64,000 nucleotides of DNA from Phycisphaerales bacterium UBA1161 (GTDB lineage: Bacteria > Planctomycetota > Phycisphaerae > Tepidisphaerales > Tepidisphaeraceae). A program made the translations under genes and the position numbers. This document shows, piece by piece, positions 1-8,992 of the stretch. The DNA is taken from the NCBI GenBank assembly GCA_002311745.1, contig DBZL01000033.1, positions 21,992-85,991 on the forward strand. Reading direction: 5' to 3'. The notes beneath the pieces were generated by a model. That model was not told where the DNA came from. It ran no database searches and saw only the letters and a program-made list of their open reading frames with translations. Every line of letters begins with the position of its first letter. Position 1 is the first letter of the stretch.

Positions 1-735
1 GGCCCTCTGCGCATAACGCGAATCTTTCAACAGCGGCCCCAGCACGTCGATCGCATCGGCATACCGCTGGGCGTAGTACAGGGACATGCCCAAATGTTCG
101 CGGATCGTCGCATCATCCGGAGCCAGGATGCTGGCGCGGCGGAACATCTCCACCGCCTCCGCCGGCCGGCCTTGCTGGATGAGCAGCAACCCCACCTCGT
201 CGCGGATCACCCCGCTGTGCTCGAAATAGGTGACCTTTTCCTCCAGGACGGACAACGCCTCGGCTCGGCGGTCCATCGCCACCAGCATCTCCGCCTTGGC
301 CAGCAGATACGCCAGGTCCGCCGGGGCCTTGTCGCAGGCATGCTGATAAAACTCCAGGGCCCGCTCCGGCTGCTGCCAGCGCTGATAGATCACCCCCGAG
401 AGGTAATCCGCCTCGGCGTTGGTGGGCGCCAGTTGCCGGGCCGTGGCCAGTTCGTGCTCCGCCGCCTCGAGCTGGCCCTGCTCGATGTACAGCTTGGCCG
501 ACAGCACGCGGGAAGCGGCGTTGTCCGGCGAGAGCCGGATCGCCTCGTCGATGGTCTGGCGGCTCCGCTGGAAGTTCTGGTTGTTGTATTCATCCCGGGC
601 CAGGCTCAGCAGAACCGCCGAGCGCGCATCGTTCCACCGCTTGACCGCGACTGGCTTGGCCGCGGTTTTCGGGTCGCTGGCACAACCGGCCGCCAGCGGC
701 ACCGCGATCAGCAGCAGCACGCACCATTTCCGCAT
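1..735 (-). CDS. TPR-repeat lipoprotein, 3' end outside window
   Basis: The 245 visible codons begin MRKWCVLLLIAVPLAAGCAS, a lipoprotein signal peptide with a LAAG|C lipobox, so the mature protein should be lipid-anchored. The rest is a run of tetratricopeptide helix pairs (for example IDEAIRLSPDNAASRVLSAK and AVEMFRRASILAPDDATIRE). The start is the ATG at 735, preceded by a GGGAGTG ribosome site. It lies 27 bp downstream of the secretin gene, last in the visible pilus cluster, so by position it resembles a PilF/PilW-type pilotin lipoprotein that helps the secretin assemble in the outer membrane. That role is inferred from position and architecture. The C-terminus runs off the window. Confidence 0.85.
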   Translation of the reverse strand, partial: MRKWCVLLLIAVPLAAGCASDPKTAAKPVAVKRWNDARSAVLLSLARDEYNNQNFQRSRQTIDEAIRLSPDNAASRVLSAKLYIEQGQLEAAEHELATARQLAPTNAEADYLSGVIYQRWQQPERALEFYQHACDKAPADLAYLLAKAEMLVAMDRRAEALSVLEEKVTYFEHSGVIRDEVGLLLIQQGRPAEAVEMFRRASILAPDDATIREHLGMSLYYAQRYADAIDVLGPLLKDSRYAQRA

Positions 736-762
736 AACGATCACTCCCGCGCCAAGGCGCGC

Positions 763-2997
763 TTATTTGCCAAACGGCGCATCGGACAGGGGTTTGGCCG
801 CGGCATCGTCGCCGGCCAGCGGCTGGGTCGTCGGAGTTGCCCCGGCCTCCGCCGAATCGATCACGCGAATTTCCAGGGCGCCGGGCGATTCCGCCGGCTG
901 CGTCGTCGCCGATATCACCACGGCCGGCCGCGTGGCCGGCGATAGCGCCACGGTCGGCTGCGTCGTCGGCGATTGGGCCAACGCCGGCCGCGTGCTGGGC
1001 CCGGCCGCTGCCGTCGGCTGCGTCGTGGCGGAAACCGAGGCTGTGGGTTCGTTGTGCCTTGGCGCCCCGATCGCATCCAGGATCGTCGACGGAAGCGTCG
1101 TCGGCAGCGGCGCGGTATCGGCCATAATCGCCCGCCGCACGAACGTACGGATCGCGTCGTTGTCCGTCTGGACCACCTGCTTGCCGCTCAGCTTCTCCTT
1201 CATGTCCATCGCCTCGGCGAAGCTGCGGTTCAGGTTGATGGCGCAGTCCAGGTGCCACAGGGCCTTGTTCACGTTCGGCTTGGGCTTGTTCATCTCCGCC
1301 ACCGCCTCTTCGTAGGCGGATTCAGCCAGCCGCTCGCGCCCGAACCACATCATCCCCTTGCGGACGCCCAGGCGCAGCTTCTCGGCTTCCTTCAGCTCAT
1401 CCTCGCTGACCTTGTTGTACGCCGCGTCGTCCTTCACCAGGTGCAGCGTCAACAGGATGATGATCTCCTGCCGCTGCGTGGTATCGGCCTGGCTGCGGAA
1501 CAGCGCGCCCGCCAGCGGAATATTGCCCAGGAACGGCACCTGGCTTCGGCTGGTCTGGCTGTTCTCGCGGAACAGCCCGCCGATCACGATCGTGTTGCCG
1601 TCCTTGACCATCACGTTGCTGGTCACCTCGGTGGTGACCTTATACGGCAGATTGGAGCTGGTCAGACCGCCGCTGGAATCTTCCGGGTGAATTTCCATGC
1701 GGATGTAGCCGTCGTCGCCGACGTACGGCCGGAAGAGCAGCCGCGTACCGGTTTCCAGGAACTGGACGGTTTGCTCGCTGGTGGTCTGCGTGGTGGTGGT
1801 CGTCAGATATCCATCCTGCCGTCCGACGATCACTTCACCGCGCTGCTTGTCGAGGGCCAGGACTTTGGGATTGGCCAGGACCGTCGTGTTGGTGACGGAT
1901 TCCAGGGCCTGCAAGAAGACGGCCAGGCCGTCGTGCACGACGCCGATCTGCAAGCCGCCGGCCGGCACCTGCGTGTCGAAGCTGCCCGTGCTGAAACCGG
2001 AGTAGCCGTTCTTGAGGATGGGGCCGGCCCCGGTGGACGTAGTGCCGGTCCCCGTTCCGCCTGAGCTGGTGGCGGTGGAGTTGAGCACGCTGCCGCTCAG
2101 GGCCGTTGCCAAAGTCGTGCCGCTGCCCAAGAGCGTGTCGAAGTCCACGCCGCCCAGGAACGAGAAATCCACGCCCATCGCGTTGTTGTCGGTCAGGGTC
2201 GCCTGCAAGATGGTGGCCTCGATGAGGATCTGCTGCGGCCGGCGATCCACTTCCTGGATGATCTTGCGGACTTTTTCCAGGTTTTCGGGGTAATCGGTGA
2301 CGACGATCAGGTCATCGCTGGCGTGGGTATTTCCGCCGGCGTCGCTGGCGCTGCTTTCGATGCCCGTGGTGGCTGCGGTGGTGAAGGAAACCTGTCCCAC
2401 GTTGCTGAGCACCGGCTTGATCATGTTGGTCGCGTTGGCCGCCGGCGTGTAATGCAGGCGGTAAATCTCCGTGGCCGTGATCCGCGACGCCTTTTCCAAT
2501 TCCACCAGTTCTTTCTGCGAATAGACGTAGATGAAGTTGCCCTTTTGCCTCCAGGCCATGCCGTTGGTTTGCAGGATGGCATCCAGGGCTTCGGGCACGG
2601 TGACGTTGTACAAATCCATCGCCGGCACGGTGCCGCGCACTTCCTTGCTGGGGATGATGCTGATCTGCGCCTGGTTGCCGATCATGCGCAGCACCTGAAC
2701 CAAGCTGATATCGTTGTTGATCTGGATGCTGAAGGTGCCGGCGTCATTCATGAGCACCTTTGGCGCGGGCGTCGATTGGGTGGAATCGACGGCGCTGGAA
2801 GGCTGCGTCGCCGGCGCATCGGCCAATAAATCAGAGGTGGGGTCGGCCAGGACTTTGACATCCGCCGCGGCGGCGGCCGTGGCCGCAGGATCGGTAGCCC
2901 TTAGCGGCGCTTCCGCCGTTGCCACCGTTGCCTGACCGATATAAACGGACGATACGACCCAAAAAAGAAGACCAGCCGAATGGGTCCACATGCGCAT
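763..2997 (-). CDS. Secretin (GspD/PilQ/MshL-like outer-membrane channel)
   Basis: A 744-residue protein forming the gated outer-membrane ring of a type II secretion or type IV pilus system. It starts with a hydrophobic export signal. An STN-like domain follows near residues 85-165 (FSIQINNDISLVQVLRMIG), then an N1-type secretin domain (about 170-255, with LIVVTDYPENLEKVRKII), then the secretin core ending in the family signature VPFLGNIPLAGALFRS. After the core there is an unusual tail of about 210 residues: a short TPR-like stretch (YEEAVAEMNKPKPN, LWHLDCAINLNRSF), then a low-complexity Thr/Pro/Ala segment with repeated TTQP or STRP units. The start has an AAAGGTG ribosome site. It follows the PilP-like gene by about 100 bp. 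Confidence 0.93.
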   Translation of the reverse strand: MRMWTHSAGLLFWVVSSVYIGQATVATAEAPLRATDPAATAAAAADVKVLADPTSDLLADAPATQPSSAVDSTQSTPAPKVLMNDAGTFSIQINNDISLVQVLRMIGNQAQISIIPSKEVRGTVPAMDLYNVTVPEALDAILQTNGMAWRQKGNFIYVYSQKELVELEKASRITATEIYRLHYTPAANATNMIKPVLSNVGQVSFTTAATTGIESSASDAGGNTHASDDLIVVTDYPENLEKVRKIIQEVDRRPQQILIEATILQATLTDNNAMGVDFSFLGGVDFDTLLGSGTTLATALSGSVLNSTATSSGGTGTGTTSTGAGPILKNGYSGFSTGSFDTQVPAGGLQIGVVHDGLAVFLQALESVTNTTVLANPKVLALDKQRGEVIVGRQDGYLTTTTTQTTSEQTVQFLETGTRLLFRPYVGDDGYIRMEIHPEDSSGGLTSSNLPYKVTTEVTSNVMVKDGNTIVIGGLFRENSQTSRSQVPFLGNIPLAGALFRSQADTTQRQEIIILLTLHLVKDDAAYNKVSEDELKEAEKLRLGVRKGMMWFGRERLAESAYEEAVAEMNKPKPNVNKALWHLDCAINLNRSFAEAMDMKEKLSGKQVVQTDNDAIRTFVRRAIMADTAPLPTTLPSTILDAIGAPRHNEPTASVSATTQPTAAAGPSTRPALAQSPTTQPTVALSPATRPAVVISATTQPAESPGALEIRVIDSAEAGATPTTQPLAGDDAAAKPLSDAPFGK

Positions 2998-3096
2998 AAC
3001 ACACCTTTGTGGTGACGCCGGCCTTCGAGCCGGACAAACGAGCGACCGGGCCGACCAACTTCGCCGCCCTCTCGCCCGCCAAGTCGGGCATCGTCG

Positions 3097-3705
3097 CTAT
3101 TTCATGAGGATCGCGAGCTTGATGCCCTCGCGCTCGACGATCATCCTTCGCGCCTCGATCTTGAGAACGCGAAAACCCGCGACGACGCTTCCTTCGCGCA
3201 CCATCTCGCCGTTGACCATCGCGCTGGGCTGAGGGCCCATCACCGTCGATTGCAGTTTCAATCCACCGGCCATGATCCTGACGTTGTCGATCAGGATTTG
3301 CCGCTGTTCCTGTTCATCGGCATGCGCCGAGACCGACTTTGCCAGGCGGTCCCAAAAACCGCCGCCGGCCGATAACTCGCCGCCGCGGCCGACGTCGCGC
3401 GGGTAATAATCCAGGGGCACGGCAAAAAGGTTACGCGTCATCGGTCCGACCGGATGTCGGGCCCATTGCGCCAGGCTCTGCCCCGCCGCCGCGGGCCGCC
3501 TGAGCGGCGCTTCCGCCGGCCGATCCACCATCGCCTCCGGCGCCGAAGCCTGCGCCGCCTGCGGGCCCTTGCCGCCGCTGAGCATCTTCACCCACAACCC
3601 CACCAGCGTCACGGCCAGCACCGCCAGCATGGTCGCTTTTTTCGGCGACGCCCGAAAGGGCCGAACAACCCTCTGGGACCAGACGGATGTTGGGGCAGCG
3701 GCCAT
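3097..3705 (-). CDS. PilP/GspC-like inner-membrane linker protein
   Basis: A 202-residue protein with one N-terminal membrane helix after a basic cytoplasmic stretch (about residues 24-42, ATMLAVLAVTLVGLWVKML), an Ala/Pro-rich linker and a small C-terminal domain. The end (MVNGEMVREGSVVAGFRVLK, then a MIVEREGIKLAI strand) has the look of the beta domain of PilP or GspC, which binds the periplasmic face of the secretin. The call rests on this pattern and on position, exactly between PilO and the secretin as pilP is in pilMNOPQ. It starts one base after the PilO stop, with a GAAGGGTGA ribosome site. Primary-sequence similarity is weak, so the family assignment is tentative. Confidence 0.65.
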   Translation of the reverse strand: MAAAPTSVWSQRVVRPFRASPKKATMLAVLAVTLVGLWVKMLSGGKGPQAAQASAPEAMVDRPAEAPLRRPAAAGQSLAQWARHPVGPMTRNLFAVPLDYYPRDVGRGGELSAGGGFWDRLAKSVSAHADEQEQRQILIDNVRIMAGGLKLQSTVMGPQPSAMVNGEMVREGSVVAGFRVLKIEARRMIVEREGIKLAILMK

Positions 3706-3706
3706 G

Positions 3707-4261
3707 TCACCCTTCGGAGAAATACAGGTTCATCGAGAGATCCACCCGAACCGATCCGCTCAGCAAATCCACGTCGTGGATGGTGATGCTGGAGACGCGC
3801 GTCAGCCGTTGCAGGTCCTCGGCCCGGCGAAGAAACGCAAAGACGTCGCGGAAATCGCCGTCGAATTTCAGCGTCATCGCCTGCTCGTTGTACTGCTTGC
3901 CCGGCCGCGGAGCGCCGCTGAGGCTGTACTCCAACTTGTGGAGATTCGCCCGCCGCGACAATTGCGTGATCTCGGTCACGAACTCACCCAGCTCCAGGTT
4001 GGTCGGCAGTGTCTTGAAATCCGCCAGTTGCGCGCGCAGGCGCAGGATGTCCGCGGCCACCGCCGCCAAGCCCTGTGCCCGCGCCGTGTTGGCGCTCAGA
4101 TCGTTCCGCGCCGTGGCCATCTCCGCCTGGAGCTGCGCCATCCGCGCGTTCTGTGGACGATAGCCGCCGACGTAAAAAATCGCGCCCACCACCAGGATCC
4201 CGCCCAGCAGGCACAGCTGCATCCGCGTGCACCAGTCGATTTGTGATTTCAGCGGCGCCAT
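3707..4261 (-). CDS. PilO-like pilus alignment protein
   Basis: About 184 residues. A short cytoplasmic N-terminus is followed by one membrane helix (LCLLGGILVVGAIFYVGGY), a coiled coil (AQLQAEMATARNDLSANTAR) and a C-terminal alpha/beta domain with FVTEITQLSRRANL and FRDVFAFLRRAEDLQRL, the usual PilO layout. PilO pairs with PilN in the periplasm and links the PilM/motor side to the secretin. I chose the ATG at 4261 rather than a codon 17 residues upstream because AGGAG sits 7 bases before it, overlapping the stop region of the PilN gene. Confidence 0.82.
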   Translation of the reverse strand: MAPLKSQIDWCTRMQLCLLGGILVVGAIFYVGGYRPQNARMAQLQAEMATARNDLSANTARAQGLAAVAADILRLRAQLADFKTLPTNLELGEFVTEITQLSRRANLHKLEYSLSGAPRPGKQYNEQAMTLKFDGDFRDVFAFLRRAEDLQRLTRVSSITIHDVDLLSGSVRVDLSMNLYFSEG

Positions 4262-4271
4262 GGCGACGCTC

Positions 4272-4886
4272 CTAGTTGCTTTCGTCCAGATCGATGTTGA
4301 ACGCGACTTCAAATTCGCGCATCACGTGCCCGCTGTCCGAGCGGTCGCGCGAGTAGCTCATGGCGATCTCGCTGAGGTACTGGATGCTCGCCAGGCGGGC
4401 TAGAAAATCCCCCAGGTCCACGTCGCTGGGCGCCACGCCGTGCAGACGCACGTGCATGCGGCGTAGCGTGACCGGCTCGGCCCCCCCCGCCGCCGCCAGC
4501 GCCGACACCGGCTTGGTCTGCGATTGCGTCTCCATCGACAGATCGATCAGCGCCATCTCCTTGGGCATGATGCCTTGCAGCACGTCGATCAGACGCGCCA
4601 TCGGCACGTGCGGCCCCAGCCGCGCCAGAACTTGGGCCTGCTGCGACATCTGCCGCTGCAGCGACTGCAGCTGGGCCAACCTTTGCAGGTCGCGGTCGGT
4701 TTGCCGCAGTTGCCCGTTGAGCGAGGCCAGCGTCGCCTGGGCCGCGCTCACGTTGCGCTGGGCCAGGACCATCCACAACGCCAACGCCGCCACCACCGCG
4801 CCCGTCAGCCATATCTGCAGCAGCACGATCCGCCTGCGGCGGCGCAGCGTCGGGTACCAGACGGGAAGGAATTCCAGCTCACGCAT
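4272..4886 (-). CDS. PilN-like fimbrial assembly protein
   Basis: About 204 residues beginning MRELEFLPVWYPTLRRRRRI, a short basic cytoplasmic tail of the kind that binds PilM. One membrane helix follows (LLQIWLTGAVVAALALWMVL), then a coiled coil (LASLNGQLRQTDRDLQRLAQ) and a periplasmic domain (LIDVLQGIMPKEMALIDLSM). The ATG at 4886 has GGAGGAG eight bases upstream and overlaps the end of the PilM gene by 8 bp, indicating translational coupling. A longer reading frame exists upstream but lacks this signal. It is partner to PilO in the inner-membrane alignment complex. Confidence 0.85.
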   Translation of the reverse strand: MRELEFLPVWYPTLRRRRRIVLLQIWLTGAVVAALALWMVLAQRNVSAAQATLASLNGQLRQTDRDLQRLAQLQSLQRQMSQQAQVLARLGPHVPMARLIDVLQGIMPKEMALIDLSMETQSQTKPVSALAAAGGAEPVTLRRMHVRLHGVAPSDVDLGDFLARLASIQYLSEIAMSYSRDRSDSGHVMREFEVAFNIDLDESN

Positions 4887-6168
4887 GGGCCGGCTCCTCC
4901 GCGGCCGCTCGCCGCAACGCCGCAAAATGCTCCCCTTGCGCCGCCGCCACGGCCGAGCCCGTCGGCGCCGCCGGCGCCCCGCCCGGCGCCATCGCCGCGT
5001 TCAGATCGACCACCTCGGCGCCGGGCACCCGCGGCGCGGTGCGCGGCGTGCCATCCAGCGGAGCAAAACTGCCCGTCGCGCGCTTCAGCGCCAGACCCGC
5101 CGCCAGCGCCCACTCCGCCGAGGGACTCTTGCGATCCATGCCCTTGACCGCCCGGCAATCGACGCTGTACAGCAGCCGGCCCGCCTCCACCGGCACGTTC
5201 AGGGCCGTGCTCAAAATCGTTAGAAGCTGCGGGTCGTACGCCTCGCCGCCGATCAGCCGTACCTTGTTCGGACGCTGACCCCGGAAGGTCACCGAGTAAT
5301 AGCGCAGGCACAGCGAGATCTCCTTGGCCAGGTCCTCCATGATGCTGCGCGTGGCGTCGAAGACGGCCTGGCGCACCGGATCGTGTCCGGCGTCGCCGGC
5401 GGCCACGCCGAGGCGACGACGCAGCGCTCGCGCTTCCTCCAGCGTGATGCCCACCTTCTGGCTCACCGCCTCGTTGAAGCGCGCTCCGCCGGTGTCAATC
5501 GACTTGAAGAAACTGATCTCGCGCCCCTTGCCGATGAGCACCTGCGTGCGCTGCATCCCCAGATCGATCAGCACGTGAACTTCCTGCTCGTCGTCGCGAC
5601 GCCGCACGAAACGCGCCACCGTCCGGTACAGCGCGCACGGCTCGGCATCCAGCGAGTCCACGACCAAGGCGGCGTTATGAAGCGCCTCGACGAAACGATC
5701 CACGTCCGCCCCGCGGGCGCCCAGGACGATCACCTCCTGGCGCAGCTCCGACCCCTGGCGGACTTCGCCCGCGGCCAAAAACTCGACGTGACCCTGCTCC
5801 CGCTCAAATGAAAAAAGATTCTGCGCCTCGAACTGAACGACCGAGGCCAGCTCGGACTGGGGCATCTGCGGCAGGCGGAGATTCTTCACCTGCACAATCT
5901 GCCGCGGCAGCGCCGCCACCACGGACCGCCCGCGGAAATGGCCGCCGCGCAGCAGCTCCCCGATCGCCGCCATCGCCTGCGGCGAAATCAGCTCCCCCGG
6001 CTCGCCCGCCGCGGCGGGCTCCTGGTGGTCCAGCGCCCGCTTGGCCGCCCAGTGCAGGAACAACACCCCGTCCTGAACTACAAACTGCAACATCTTCACG
6101 CTGTCGCGACCGATGTCCAGGCCGATCGGCAGAACTTGTGGCTTGGTCCATTGCAGCATGATCTTCAC
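4879..6168 (-). CDS. pilM: PilM, actin-like pilus assembly ATPase
   Basis: A 429-residue cytoplasmic protein of the PilM/FtsA actin-like fold. The phosphate-1 motif is IGLDIGRDSVKMLQF near the N-terminus. The segment AALPRQIVQVKNLRLPQMPQ, the domain containing VDSLDAEPCALYRTVARF, and VRLIGGEAYDPQLLTILSTA (adenosine-motif region) match the family. PilM docks on the cytoplasmic tail of PilN. The C-terminal 60 residues are Ala/Gly/Pro-rich. Translation probably begins at the GTG at 6168, whose GTGA overlaps the stop of the prepilin gene; an ATG three codons on is the alternative. Neither has a strong Shine-Dalgarno sequence, which fits coupling to the upstream gene. Confidence 0.9.
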   Translation of the reverse strand: MKIMLQWTKPQVLPIGLDIGRDSVKMLQFVVQDGVLFLHWAAKRALDHQEPAAAGEPGELISPQAMAAIGELLRGGHFRGRSVVAALPRQIVQVKNLRLPQMPQSELASVVQFEAQNLFSFEREQGHVEFLAAGEVRQGSELRQEVIVLGARGADVDRFVEALHNAALVVDSLDAEPCALYRTVARFVRRRDDEQEVHVLIDLGMQRTQVLIGKGREISFFKSIDTGGARFNEAVSQKVGITLEEARALRRRLGVAAGDAGHDPVRQAVFDATRSIMEDLAKEISLCLRYYSVTFRGQRPNKVRLIGGEAYDPQLLTILSTALNVPVEAGRLLYSVDCRAVKGMDRKSPSAEWALAAGLALKRATGSFAPLDGTPRTAPRVPGAEVVDLNAAMAPGGAPAAPTGSAVAAAQGEHFAALRRAAAEEPAHA

Positions 6169-6770
6169 TGGACGGAGACGTCCCCCGTGTCCTGCTCCAC
6201 GCTGATCGTCAGGGAGTAAGTGCCGCTGGCGACGACGACGGTGCCGGCGCCGCTCAGCAGCGTGGCGGTCTTGGTGGTGGAGTTGTAGTAATACGGCGTG
6301 CCCGTGGCGTCGAAGGCCAGGATGGGCTGATTGTTGCCGAAATTGGCCGAGACAAGCGTCACGTTGCTCAGCGTGTTGGGTCCCGTGCCGCCGAACGTCA
6401 TGACATAACTGTTGGCGTTGACCGGATGCGTCAGCGCGATCAACTGATTGGTCGCGGATTTGTAGTAATACAAACCGTAGTTGTTGGGGACATCGGTGCG
6501 GTCGAAGCTGACGAAGACGTACGGCTGGGGATTGGGCGACTGGCCCTTGGGGTTGCCTTGGGTGGCGATGGCCAAATTCTGGGCGTAGAGCATATCGGCC
6601 ATGATCACCCGCGCGGCGGCGGCGGCCTGCAAATCGCCGCGCTGACCGATCTGCGGAATGATTAACGCCGCGGCAATCCCCAGAATGATGATGACCGATA
6701 AAATCTCGATCAGTGTGAATCCGCCGCCCAGCGTGCCTGCCCCGCCAAGATCACGAACCGGCCGGACCAT
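6165..6770 (-). CDS. GspH-like type IV prepilin-family protein
   Basis: About 201 residues with a type III (prepilin) signal: a short leader ending GGG, cleavage before FTLIEILSVIIILGIAAAL, and Glu at mature position 5 that pairs with the N-methylated Phe. The rest is beta-rich with YYYKSATNQLIALTHP and a C-terminal SLTISVEQDTGDVSV strand, as in minor pseudopilins of the GspH/FimT kind. The ATG at 6770 is preceded by GGAGG at 7 bases. It overlaps PilM by four bases. A prepilin peptidase, not present in this window, would be needed to process it. Confidence 0.85.
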   Translation of the reverse strand: MVRPVRDLGGAGTLGGGFTLIEILSVIIILGIAAALIIPQIGQRGDLQAAAAARVIMADMLYAQNLAIATQGNPKGQSPNPQPYVFVSFDRTDVPNNYGLYYYKSATNQLIALTHPVNANSYVMTFGGTGPNTLSNVTLVSANFGNNQPILAFDATGTPYYYNSTTKTATLLSGAGTVVVASGTYSLTISVEQDTGDVSVQ

Positions 6771-6842
6771 ATACAACCTCCGAGCAGGACGGCATTTCCC
6801 TCATGCCGCGCGCATAGCGACCGTCCTTACCCCCGCCGGCGG

Positions 6843-7085
6843 CTACTGCTTTTGTGTTTCATCGGGTTTGCACACCTGCACCTGAAGTTTGCCGGACTGT
6901 AAAATCGCGATCAGTTGATCCAGCTTCTGATTGCTGTCTTTAAGCTGGTCGATGACCTGCTGCTGCTGGGCCCCGGCGTCGGGAATCTGTCCTCGCGCCG
7001 TCGAAACCGGCGCCCCCAGCCACTGGTTCAGAAGCACCGCTGCCTGCAAAACCACCACGACCAACAGAAGCTTTTGCGCGCGCAT
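6843..7085 (-). CDS. Small membrane-anchored coiled-coil protein, unknown function
   Basis: Eighty residues. The N-terminus MRAQKLLLVVVVLQAAVLLN is a signal anchor or signal peptide. The remainder is a Gln-rich amphipathic helix (QQQQVIDQLKDSNQKLDQLI) predicted to form a coiled coil, ending with one Cys in VQVCKPDE. A good GGAGAAAG ribosome site precedes the ATG. It is the first gene of the PilM-secretin half of the cluster, separated from the GspH-like gene by about 70 bp. I do not recognise a family; a small envelope scaffold or adaptor for the pilus apparatus is only a guess from position. Confidence 0.7.
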   Translation of the reverse strand: MRAQKLLLVVVVLQAAVLLNQWLGAPVSTARGQIPDAGAQQQQVIDQLKDSNQKLDQLIAILQSGKLQVQVCKPDETQKQ

Positions 7086-7479
7086 GTCGCTTTCTCCATT
7101 ATGGGACCTTTTGGATACCCAGGTTGCCGCTCCGACGCCCGAGCATTCCCTGCCGTACCGACATATCCAAGATCGACCGGTTCACACCAGCGCTGAACAG
7201 GTGCCGTATGGCCCCTCCATGTCATAATCTTGCTCAGTAACAAAACAGGTTAAAATCATCCTCCGATGCTGGACGCTTAGGCTCAGCGCAGGCGGAGCAA
7301 ATGGCGTTTGTGAAGTTCGGGGCAGGTTTCATCGCAAATTATTGATATCCGATTTTGCGACAAGGGTATTAAAAATTGCGAAAAAAAACGTGCCTGCGCG
7401 TTGCCGGATCGGCAAATCGCGTTACGATGGCGCCGACTCTACGTCACGACCAATAAAGAGATCGGGTGGAGGGCAAAAG
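7086..7479. other. Divergent intergenic region upstream of PEP-CTERM gene and pilus sub-operon
   Basis: This 394-bp gap separates two genes that diverge, so promoters for both must lie here. The part nearest the PEP-CTERM gene is clearly richer in A and T than its surroundings (around 7330-7390, with several A and T runs), which suits a promoter. I could not pick a confident -35/-10 pair, nor a sigma-54 site or a known riboswitch pattern. No convincing coding frame is present. Confidence 0.5.
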
Positions 7480-8970
7480 ATGCGCATCTCTTGGTTCTTG
7501 GCCGGCGTGTGCGGGCTCTGTGCAGCCGCAATGGCCGAGTCGCCCAGTCTGCCGTTTCAAGTCATCGTCAACAGCGAGCAGTCCTACAACGCTCTGCCCA
7601 ACGGATTTGGGGGGGCGCAAATGGTCGTCGGCGAGGGCGGTAAAGTCGCCATGAACGCGGTGGACCCCAGCGGTATTAATCCGATCATCGTCTATTACAG
7701 CGCCGGGAAACTGTCCACGGTCGCCGATGGGACGATCATGGGACAAAGCGGCTTTGAAAGCCTCTCGCTTAGCGGCAACTCCAGTGGCGGCACGCGGCTG
7801 ACTTTCGCCGGAATCAACTCGGCCCAGACGGGGGTCGGAGTTTTCCAATATGACGTCGACTCATCCTCGATGAATCAACTGGCCGACGACGGGCTGGGCG
7901 GTTTATCCATGCCTTCGTCGATCAATGGCCAGAACCTGCGGGTGAATGCTGCTGGACAAGTGATTTTCAGCGCTGTGGGCAATGACGGTTCTGGTTCAAT
8001 CCTTGTCGGCGACAGTTCGGCGGCGACGGGCCATCAGTTGACGACTCTGTTCACCTCCGACACTTGGACTACCAGTACTCCCGGCTCTTACAATTTTGCA
8101 CTCAGCCAATTGGCGATTTCCGCCAGCGGAACAACGGGATTGGCGACGTTGGCCACTCCGGCGAATACCGACAACGCCGCGATCTACACGATGTCCGGCG
8201 GCACCCCCGCCTATTTATGCGGCACTTCTCAGGGATTTGACGTACCCGGGTTGTTGGCAGCCCAGCAGACCGGCGCCGTGAACGCCGTGCTATTTCTCGG
8301 CCCCGACACCAATGTCGCTCATCAAGAGGACTATGTTTTGCACGACAGCAGCGGCAACCACCTGTTGGGAAGTTACGATAACACCGTTCCGCAGCACGGC
8401 GGCGTCGGGGCGGAAATGACGACCACGGGCAAGCTGGCCTTCTTTCTTGCAAATCCCAACGGTGACACCCTTCAGTATTACGATGTAACGACGCATTCTC
8501 AGACGCAAATCGCATCGACTTTGACCGGAGACAACGCCGTCGTCGATCCTGCTAGCCCAAGCGCCCACTATGTGATTAGCAGTTTCGAAACCCACGCGCC
8601 GATGATCAATAACAACGGCATCGTTATCTTCGACGCCGAAATCACCGGATCGACCGGCACCAACCAGGCCCTGCTGGAGTGGCAGCCGGGCGGCGGGGCG
8701 CCCATCATTCTCCTTCAGGCCGGCGATGTCATTCCGGCTTTGGTAACGGAGCCAGGAACAGGAGTGATCGACGACGACGGCATGTTCATTATGACGGGGG
8801 ACATCTTCGCGGATTCGTTGAGCGACGACAATTATCTCGGCGTGGACGTGTCCTACGATGGCGGCAATCAAGCTGCCCTGCTCGTGCAATTGCCGGAGCC
8901 GACGACATTGGCTCTGCTGCCGGTGGCCAGCCTGGCCTTGCTGAGGCGGCGACAGCGCACTGCCGGGTGA
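7480..8970 (+). CDS. PEP-CTERM sorting-domain exported protein, unknown function
   Basis: A 496-residue exported protein. An N-terminal signal peptide (MRISWFLAGVCGLCAAAMAE) precedes a beta-rich body with Gly/Ser/Asn/Asp-rich loops and repeated motifs such as NNNGIVIFDAEITG and IDDDGMFIMTGDI. The C-terminus is a classic PEP-CTERM anchor: PEP followed by a hydrophobic stretch and LLRRRQR. Such tails are recognised by an exosortase, not found in this window. The ATG at 7480 has GGTGGAGGG about 8 bases upstream; an upstream in-frame codon lacks such a site. The gene lies on the plus strand between two minus-strand pilus gene blocks, so it has its own promoter. It may be a surface or extracellular-matrix protein (inference). 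Confidence 0.85.
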   Translation: MRISWFLAGVCGLCAAAMAESPSLPFQVIVNSEQSYNALPNGFGGAQMVVGEGGKVAMNAVDPSGINPIIVYYSAGKLSTVADGTIMGQSGFESLSLSGNSSGGTRLTFAGINSAQTGVGVFQYDVDSSSMNQLADDGLGGLSMPSSINGQNLRVNAAGQVIFSAVGNDGSGSILVGDSSAATGHQLTTLFTSDTWTTSTPGSYNFALSQLAISASGTTGLATLATPANTDNAAIYTMSGGTPAYLCGTSQGFDVPGLLAAQQTGAVNAVLFLGPDTNVAHQEDYVLHDSSGNHLLGSYDNTVPQHGGVGAEMTTTGKLAFFLANPNGDTLQYYDVTTHSQTQIASTLTGDNAVVDPASPSAHYVISSFETHAPMINNNGIVIFDAEITGSTGTNQALLEWQPGGGAPIILLQAGDVIPALVTEPGTGVIDDDGMFIMTGDIFADSLSDDNYLGVDVSYDGGNQAALLVQLPEPTTLALLPVASLALLRRRQRTAG

Positions 8971-8992
8971 AAGTAACCGCCACCTCGCCAAA

